A stretch of DNA of 64,000 nt, taken from assembly GCA_020632795.1 (NCBI GenBank), contig JACKEV010000008.1, positions 744,001 to 808,000 on the forward strand, in the 5' to 3' direction. This DNA is from Alphaproteobacteria bacterium. GTDB taxonomy: Bacteria > Myxococcota_A > UBA796 > CAJQPC01. Both the position numbers and the translations under genes were made by a program. How positions within the stretch are numbered: the stretch's first letter is position 1; the number at the start of each line of letters is the position of its first letter. Below, piece after piece: positions 50,282 to 64,000 of the stretch. Under the pieces are notes generated by a model. The model made no database searches, was not told the DNA's origin, and was given only the letters and a program-made list of their open reading frames with translations.

Positions 50282-51505
50282 ATGGACGACATGACCCTCT
50301 TCCTGCTGCTCTCGGCCCTGGCCTGGGCCGCCGATGACGTGGACGCCCTGGCGCGGGCGGCGGTGGACGCCAACCCCGGCCTGGCGGCGATGGAGGCGCG
50401 GACCGCGGCGCTGGCGGCGGCGGCCGAGGTCGCGGACGTGTGGCCCGACCCGGTGGCCTCGGTGGAGCTGTCCAACCTGCCCCTGGGCGGGTTCACGCTC
50501 TCGGACCACCCGATGGCGGGGGTGCAGCTCCGGGTGCAGCAGCCCCTGCCCGCCCCCGGGGAGCGCGCGCGGCGGTCCGAAGTGGCCGAGCTTTCGGTGG
50601 AATATGCTGCATTGCAACAATCTGCCGCCGCGCTGGACCTGCGCCACCGGGTCATCGACACCTGGTGGCGCCTGGCGCTGACCCGCATGCTCGCCGGCAT
50701 CACCGAGGTGGAGCTGGCCCGGCTGGACGAGCTGGCCGAGACCGTCCAGGCCCGCTACCGGGTCGACGCCGTGGGCCAGCACGCGGTGCTGCGGGTGACC
50801 CTGCTGCGCGACCGGCTCTCCGACGAGCTGGGGGACTTCGCACGCGCCGACCAGCAGCTCACCGCGGCGCTGTCGGCGGCCCTCTCCGCGCCCCGGGCCT
50901 TCGAGACCCCCGACGCCGTCGAACCCCTGCCCCTCACCGGCACCGTGGAGGGGTGGCTGGCGGCGGCCGAGGCGCAGCACCCCGCCCTGGAGGCCCTGCG
51001 GGTCGAGGCCCGGCAGGCCCGCGCCCGCGCCGAGCTGGCCCGGGTGCAGGCCCGCCCCTCCATGAGCCTGTGGGCGGGCTACCGGGCGCGCACCTGGCCC
51101 GACGACGGCGGCGTGGACCTCGTCTCCGGGGGCGTGGCGGTGCCCGTGCCGGTGGGTAGCCGCGCCCGCAGCCAGGGCCTCCAGGCCGCCGCCGAGCAGG
51201 ACGCCCGCGCCGCCGAGGACCGGCTCGCCGCCGCCCTGGACACCCTGCGCGCCGAGCTGACCACCCTCCACGCCGCCTGGGACCGCGCCTTCGCCAAGGC
51301 CGGGACCTACCGGGACACCCTGCTGCCCGCCGCCCAGGCCGTGCGGGAGGCCACCCTGGCCGACTTCCAGGTGGGCCGGGCGGACTTCGCGGCGGTCTAC
51401 CAGGCCGAGGTCGAGCTGCTCGCCCTGGAGCGCGCCGAGCGCATCGCGGCGGTGGAGACCCACCTCCGGGCGGCCGAGCTGGAGGCGCTCATCGCGACAC
51501 GCTGA
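50282..51505 (+). CDS. TolC-family outer-membrane efflux protein
   Basis: Protein of 407 residues from ATG 50282 (second ATG at 50291). Signal peptide MTLFLLLSALAWAADD with cleavage after AWA. The mature protein has the TolC/OEP pattern: two repeats of long helices (VDALARAAVDANPGLAAMEARTAALAAAAEVADVWPDPVASVE; AWDRAFAKAGTYRDTLLPAAQAVREATLADFQVGRADFAAVYQAE) joined by beta segments. The second half has the usual 'G..d' end (FQVGRADFAAV). No membrane-fusion or RND partner is adjacent, so its pump is elsewhere. Its 3' end overlaps the methyltransferase gene by 17 bp tail to tail. Confidence 0.85.
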   Translation: MDDMTLFLLLSALAWAADDVDALARAAVDANPGLAAMEARTAALAAAAEVADVWPDPVASVELSNLPLGGFTLSDHPMAGVQLRVQQPLPAPGERARRSEVAELSVEYAALQQSAAALDLRHRVIDTWWRLALTRMLAGITEVELARLDELAETVQARYRVDAVGQHAVLRVTLLRDRLSDELGDFARADQQLTAALSAALSAPRAFETPDAVEPLPLTGTVEGWLAAAEAQHPALEALRVEARQARARAELARVQARPSMSLWAGYRARTWPDDGGVDLVSGGVAVPVPVGSRARSQGLQAAAEQDARAAEDRLAAALDTLRAELTTLHAAWDRAFAKAGTYRDTLLPAAQAVREATLADFQVGRADFAAVYQAEVELLALERAERIAAVETHLRAAELEALIATR

Positions 51506-52553
51506 GCGCCTCCGTCGGCCGCTGCCCCGTCAGCATCACCTCCGGCAGGGTGAACAGCCGGGTCTGCCGCACCCCCACGAAGCCGGCGTCCGCCATCCAG
51601 CGGCGCATCGTGGCCTCGGGCCAGGCCTGGGCGCCGCTCAGGACGAAGAAGAACAGCTCGTTGAACCCGGCGGTGGCCGAGCGGTCCCCGGTGGGGGTGG
51701 CGTGCTCGGCGTCCAGGATGACGAGGCGGCCCCCCGGGCGCAGCGCGGCGAAGGCCCGGCGCACCGCGTCGACCGCCTCGGGCTCGGTGGCGTTGTGCAG
51801 CACGTTGAACAGGGTGACGAGGTCGTAGCCCTCGCCCCAGTCGGCCGTCCGCATGTCCCCGGGCCGGAAGCGCACCCGGTCCCCGAAGCCCGCCTCGGCG
51901 ACCATCGCCTCGCCGTGGGGGACCGCCTCGGGCAGCTCCAGCACCTCGGCCTGCAGGCCCGGCCAGCGCTTGCAGAGGGCCACCGCGTACTGCCCGTGGC
52001 CGCCGCCCACGTCCAGCAGGCGCCCCGGCGGCCGGTCCACCCGCACCCGGCGGGCGACCTCGGGCCCCACGAAGCGCGCCGCCATGCCCAGCGCCCGCAT
52101 GTAGCGCCCCCAGAACGCCTCGCTCTGGGGGGTGTCGTGCAGCCGCGCGATCCTCCCGGAGCGCACGGTCTCGGCCAGAGTGGAGAACCGCTCGTCCAGA
52201 TCCCCGATGAGCAGGACCACGTCGAGGACCGAGCGCCCGCTGTCCCGGCGCAGCCAGCGCTGGACGACCTTGCGGTTCCGGTAGCGGCCGGCGCGGTGGC
52301 GCAGCAGCCCGAAGCCGTTGAGGGCAGCGAGCAGGGGCTCCAGCGCGGCGGCGTCGCAGCCCAGGTCCCCGGCGAGGTCGGGGGCGGCCCGGTCGGCGTC
52401 GCCGAGGGCGTCGAAGACCCCCAGGCGCGCGGCGGCGATGGTGGTGCGGGCCAGCCCCAGGCCCAGGAAGACCAGCACGACCGGCTCGGGCACCAGCCCC
52501 AGGGCCAGGGCCAGGCGCTCGGCGGGGTTGCCGGGCTTCACGGACAGGCGCAT
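51489..52553 (-). CDS. SAM-dependent O-methyltransferase-like protein
   Basis: Protein of 354 residues from ATG 52553. The N-terminal ~110 residues form a helical winged-helix dimerisation domain (ARTTIAAARLGVFDALGDADRAAPDLAGDLGCDAAALEPLLAALNGFGLL), then the Rossmann methyltransferase core with GRLLDVGGGHGQYAVAL, VLELPEAV, FRPGDM and YDLVTLFNVLHNAT. This is the plant-type/CrtF-like O-methyltransferase layout. A His in LHNATE fits the catalytic region. Substrate unknown. It lies near the acyltransferase and PKS genes but on the opposite strand, so a link to that product is only possible. Confidence 0.85.
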   Translation of the reverse strand: MRLSVKPGNPAERLALALGLVPEPVVLVFLGLGLARTTIAAARLGVFDALGDADRAAPDLAGDLGCDAAALEPLLAALNGFGLLRHRAGRYRNRKVVQRWLRRDSGRSVLDVVLLIGDLDERFSTLAETVRSGRIARLHDTPQSEAFWGRYMRALGMAARFVGPEVARRVRVDRPPGRLLDVGGGHGQYAVALCKRWPGLQAEVLELPEAVPHGEAMVAEAGFGDRVRFRPGDMRTADWGEGYDLVTLFNVLHNATEPEAVDAVRRAFAALRPGGRLVILDAEHATPTGDRSATAGFNELFFFVLSGAQAWPEATMRRWMADAGFVGVRQTRLFTLPEVMLTGQRPTEALSVSR

Positions 52554-52619
52554 GGCCGATCCTACCGCGCGCCGAGACGGAGCACGCGGGTTAGAGCGCC
52601 GGGACAACCGGAGGCTACC

Positions 52620-52997
52620 GTGAACGACTCAGGCATCTTCATGGGCTGGACCCGCACCGCACCCGGCGAGGGCGCGAAGGCGATGCAGCTCTACAAGCAC
52701 CTCGACACCTACCTGCGCACCCTGCACGCCGAGGGCCGCATCGACCGCTACGACATGGTCATCCTGGGCCCCAACGGCGGCGGCGTGGGCGGCTTCGTGC
52801 TGATCAAGGGCAACCGCGAGAAGCTGGACACCCTGCGCTCCTCCCCGGAATTCCGGGAGATCACGGTGCGGGGCAACACGTCCCTGCTGGGCTTCTCGGT
52901 GGTGCGGGCCCACTTCGGCGACGAGGTGCGCCAGATCCTGGGCGCCTACCAGCGCATCGCCGCCGAGTCCGCGGGGCCCGCGCCGCGCTGGTCCTGA
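52620..52997 (+). CDS. Small hypothetical protein
   Basis: Protein of 125 residues from GTG 52620 with GGAGG (52610-52614) at ideal spacing. Compact ferredoxin-like alpha/beta pattern (IFMGWTRTAPGEGAKAMQLYKHLDTYLRTLHAEGRIDRYDMVILGPNGGGVGGFVLIKGNREKLDTLRSSPEF). The repeated beta-alpha-beta layout resembles dimeric alpha/beta-barrel (monooxygenase/EthD-like) proteins, though no residues are diagnostic. Precedes the acyltransferase and PKS genes on the same strand, with a 133-bp gap. Confidence 0.65.
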   Translation: MNDSGIFMGWTRTAPGEGAKAMQLYKHLDTYLRTLHAEGRIDRYDMVILGPNGGGVGGFVLIKGNREKLDTLRSSPEFREITVRGNTSLLGFSVVRAHFGDEVRQILGAYQRIAAESAGPAPRWS

Positions 52998-53130
52998 GGA
53001 CACCCCCTGGGCGGCCGCACATCCCAAGACGGGATACATTGCGCCGCCCCCGTCGCATCCAAGCGTGGTCGTCGTGCTGGAGGTGCACCTCGGCGCGGCC
53101 GGCGGCGCGCGGATCGTCGCAGGATGTCCG

Positions 53131-54384
53131 ATGTCCGAGCTGGAGAAGCGCCCCGGGCCGGTCGCCCGGCGTGTCACCTACATCTTCCTCTGGGTCTTCT
53201 ACCTCTGCACCTTCGTGGTGGTGCTGCGGCAGCGCGCCACGGGGCCCAGGCCCCCCAAGGACGGCCCCTTCCTGCTGCTGAGCAACCACAGCGCGATGCC
53301 CGACCCCATCTGGGTCTCGCACTACCCCCGCCGCCCGATCTGGTACATGGCCAGCGGGGCCCTGTTCCGCATCCCGGTGCTGCGCCGGATCATCCTCTTC
53401 CTCGGCGCCTTCCCCAAGCAGAAGTTCGTCCGGGATACTCAGGCGATGACCCTCGTGGACGAGCTGTACGCCGACGGCGGGGCCATCGCCATCAGCCCCG
53501 AAGGCACCCGCACCTGGGACGGCCGGGGCCTGCCCGTGCGGAACGGCATCGGGCGCCTGGTCAAGCGGCTGAACGCCCGGGTGGTCATCTGCCGGGTCAA
53601 GACGGGCTTCCTCATCATGCCGCGGTGGGCGAAGTACCCCCGCTGGGTGCCCCTGCACCTGGAGTACGACCCGGTCCGCAGCTTCCCCCCGGACATGAGC
53701 GCCGAGGAGATCACCCGGGAGATCGCCCAGGCCCTGCGGGTGGACCCTCACTACCGGGTGGACGGCTCGCTCACCCTGGGCTTCCGCACCGCCCACGGCC
53801 TGAGCCAGTACCTGTGGGCCTGCCCGGCCTGCTTCGCCCAGGATCAGACCGGCGTCTCCACGCGCAGCGGCAACCACTTCACCTGCGGGGCCTGCGGGGC
53901 GGACTGGAAGGTCACCGTCAACAACGACCTGCTCCCCCTGAACGACGCCGCCCGCGCCACCGGCGTGGCGCACCTCAACGTCGCCCGTGCCTTCGACCGC
54001 ATCGCCGCGCACTACGGCGAGCCGCCGATCTCCGACCCCGAGCGCTACGCCCGGGACGGCGTGGCCCTGCTCAGCCCCGGCTCGGTCAGCTTCGTACCCC
54101 GCAACGGCACCCAGGCCGAGGAGCGGGCCCGGGGCGAGCTGCGGCTCACCGACGACGCCGTGACCATCTATGACGAGTCCGGCGAGGCGATCTGGACCCT
54201 GCCGTTCATGCGCATCAAGGCCATCTCGATCGAGGTGCGCTCCGTGCTCCAGCTCTTCACGGACGACGGCGCCCTCTACCAGCTCGACCCGGAGGGCCAG
54301 AGCCCCCTGAAGTGGAGCTACTTCATGCGCCACCGCTGGCACATGCTTCGGACGGGGGGGGAGGGTCCGCCGCCCCCGGCCTGA
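53131..54384 (+). CDS. PlsC-type acyltransferase with zinc ribbon
   Basis: Protein of 417 residues from ATG 53131. One N-terminal membrane helix (VTYIFLWVFYLCTFVVVL), then a 1-acylglycerol-phosphate acyltransferase domain with NHSAMPD (His53, Asp58), FPKQKFVRD, and ISPEGTRTWDG. After ~220 residues a zinc ribbon appears (ACPACFAQ ... FTCGACGADW, ~residues 228-262), followed by a ~150-residue beta-rich domain with a PH-like feel (ERARGELRLTDDAVTIYDESGEAIWTLPFMRIKAISIEV). This fused C-part is unusual for PlsC. Only 72 bp before the PKS start; the two may be co-transcribed and the enzyme may transfer the PKS product to a lipid. Confidence 0.8.
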   Translation: MSELEKRPGPVARRVTYIFLWVFYLCTFVVVLRQRATGPRPPKDGPFLLLSNHSAMPDPIWVSHYPRRPIWYMASGALFRIPVLRRIILFLGAFPKQKFVRDTQAMTLVDELYADGGAIAISPEGTRTWDGRGLPVRNGIGRLVKRLNARVVICRVKTGFLIMPRWAKYPRWVPLHLEYDPVRSFPPDMSAEEITREIAQALRVDPHYRVDGSLTLGFRTAHGLSQYLWACPACFAQDQTGVSTRSGNHFTCGACGADWKVTVNNDLLPLNDAARATGVAHLNVARAFDRIAAHYGEPPISDPERYARDGVALLSPGSVSFVPRNGTQAEERARGELRLTDDAVTIYDESGEAIWTLPFMRIKAISIEVRSVLQLFTDDGALYQLDPEGQSPLKWSYFMRHRWHMLRTGGEGPPPPA

Positions 54385-54456
54385 TCGGGGCCCGCGGTGT
54401 CGAATCTGCGGCGCCGCGGTGTCTTATCGCCCTGTTTGTATTCTTGGAGGAGACCC

Positions 54457-63624
<9,168 letters not shown>

Positions 63625-63752
63625 TGCGACCGGCCCCCCGGCAGACCCTGTCGGCTTGCGCTATGCTTCGGGCCCGGCGTGGTCGGACAGTCGCCGGGGC
63701 CCGATTCATGGAGACGTCGATTCCCAGGCCGCATCCCTCCTCCTCGCGCATG

Positions 63753-64000
63753 ATGCGGTCCGGTTGGCTCGGCCTCGTGGCGCTGCTGCTGGGGGGCTGC
63801 GTCCACGTCTACCAGCCGATGGCGGGGCTCCAGCAGCCGGTGGTGGTCGACACCCGCTCGCCGAACCTTGGGGACGTGCGGGTGACCGTGCGCTGCTTCC
63901 CCGGCGAGCTGCTCAACGACCACGAGGCCGGCTCGCTCTGCGACAAGGTGGGGACGCTCTTCGAGCTTCAGGGCGCGCAGGTCACCGTTGCTACCGACCT
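63753..64000 (+). CDS. Lipoprotein (5' part, cut by window edge)
   Basis: Partial gene, 82 codons visible. I use the ATG at 63753 because it gives a compact signal MRSGWLGLVALLLGGC with lipid-attachment Cys16; in-frame ATGs at 63750 and 63708 would add a short N-terminal tail. The mature start VHVYQPMAGLQQPVVVDTRSPNLGDVRVTV leads into a beta-rich region with cysteines (RCFPGELLND, SLCDKVG). Function unknown; the frame remains open at the edge. A TATGCT at 63662-63667 could be a -10 element, which would make the gene independent of the PKS. Confidence 0.7.
   Translation, partial: MRSGWLGLVALLLGGCVHVYQPMAGLQQPVVVDTRSPNLGDVRVTVRCFPGELLNDHEAGSLCDKVGTLFELQGAQVTVATD

Overview
The window is very GC-rich, densely coded chromosomal DNA with strong third-position G/C. 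Gene content suggests a large-genome predatory or multicellular-type bacterium, most likely Myxococcota or a neighbouring 'deltaproteobacterial' lineage: many short-signal lipoproteins, Tad/Flp pilin-like proteins, a PilB-type ATPase, several radical SAM enzymes, a thrombospondin-type-3 calcium-repeat lipoprotein, a FAAL-PKS megasynthase and large STAND-type conflict proteins. That placement is inference from content; no rRNA or tRNA gene was seen.

Layout. 1-30.6 kb is housekeeping and envelope-type sequence: signal peptidase I, a radical SAM protein, TadE/TadG-like genes, a nitrilase-family hydrolase, a PilB/GspE ATPase, a sigma/anti-sigma-like pair, a run of lipoproteins with a degenerate M2/M3-like metallopeptidase, three further radical SAM genes, a family 2 glycosyltransferase, a DUF294/GlnD-like nucleotidyltransferase, a frameshifted lipoprotein gene, an aerobic benzoyl-CoA epoxidation block (boxC, boxB, with the divergent regulator boxR and a palindromic operator pair), a HTH/PIN toxin-antitoxin module and another lipoprotein.

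30.6-50.1 kb is an accessory conflict/defence island. It starts with three tightly overlapping genes of unknown function, preceded by a strong inverted repeat and a pentanucleotide microsatellite. Then come a decayed 3' fragment of a CHAT/WD40 gene, a PNPOx-family gene with a Fur-box-like upstream site, and the main system. This is one giant protein fusing a calcineurin-like phosphoesterase, a NACHT NTPase and an FGE-sulfatase (C-type-lectin-fold) domain, facing a two-gene split version of the same architecture (phosphoesterase; NACHT-FGE). The last ~50 codons of both FGE domains are nearly identical DNA except for a cluster of replacement-only differences at codon positions 1 and 2. That is what variable repeats of a diversity-generating retroelement (DGR) look like. 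A short reverse-transcriptase-like C-terminal fragment lies between them, with no template repeat visible. Two more genes (one unknown; one XRE plus ImmA/IrrE peptidase) sit between short flanking repeats, followed by a CHAT protease-STAND NTPase-WD40 protein and a 272-bp long-palindrome, MITE-like element.

50.2-64 kb returns to biosynthesis and envelope genes: a TolC-family protein, an O-methyltransferase-like enzyme, a small unknown protein, a PlsC-type acyltransferase carrying a zinc ribbon, a 3,055-residue FAAL-ACP-KS-AT-DH-ER-KR-ACP-TE polyketide synthase that should extend an activated fatty acid, and the start of a lipoprotein gene cut by the window edge.

Functions are read from motifs and family resemblance by eye. 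No database or alignment program was run, and residue positions are counted by hand.
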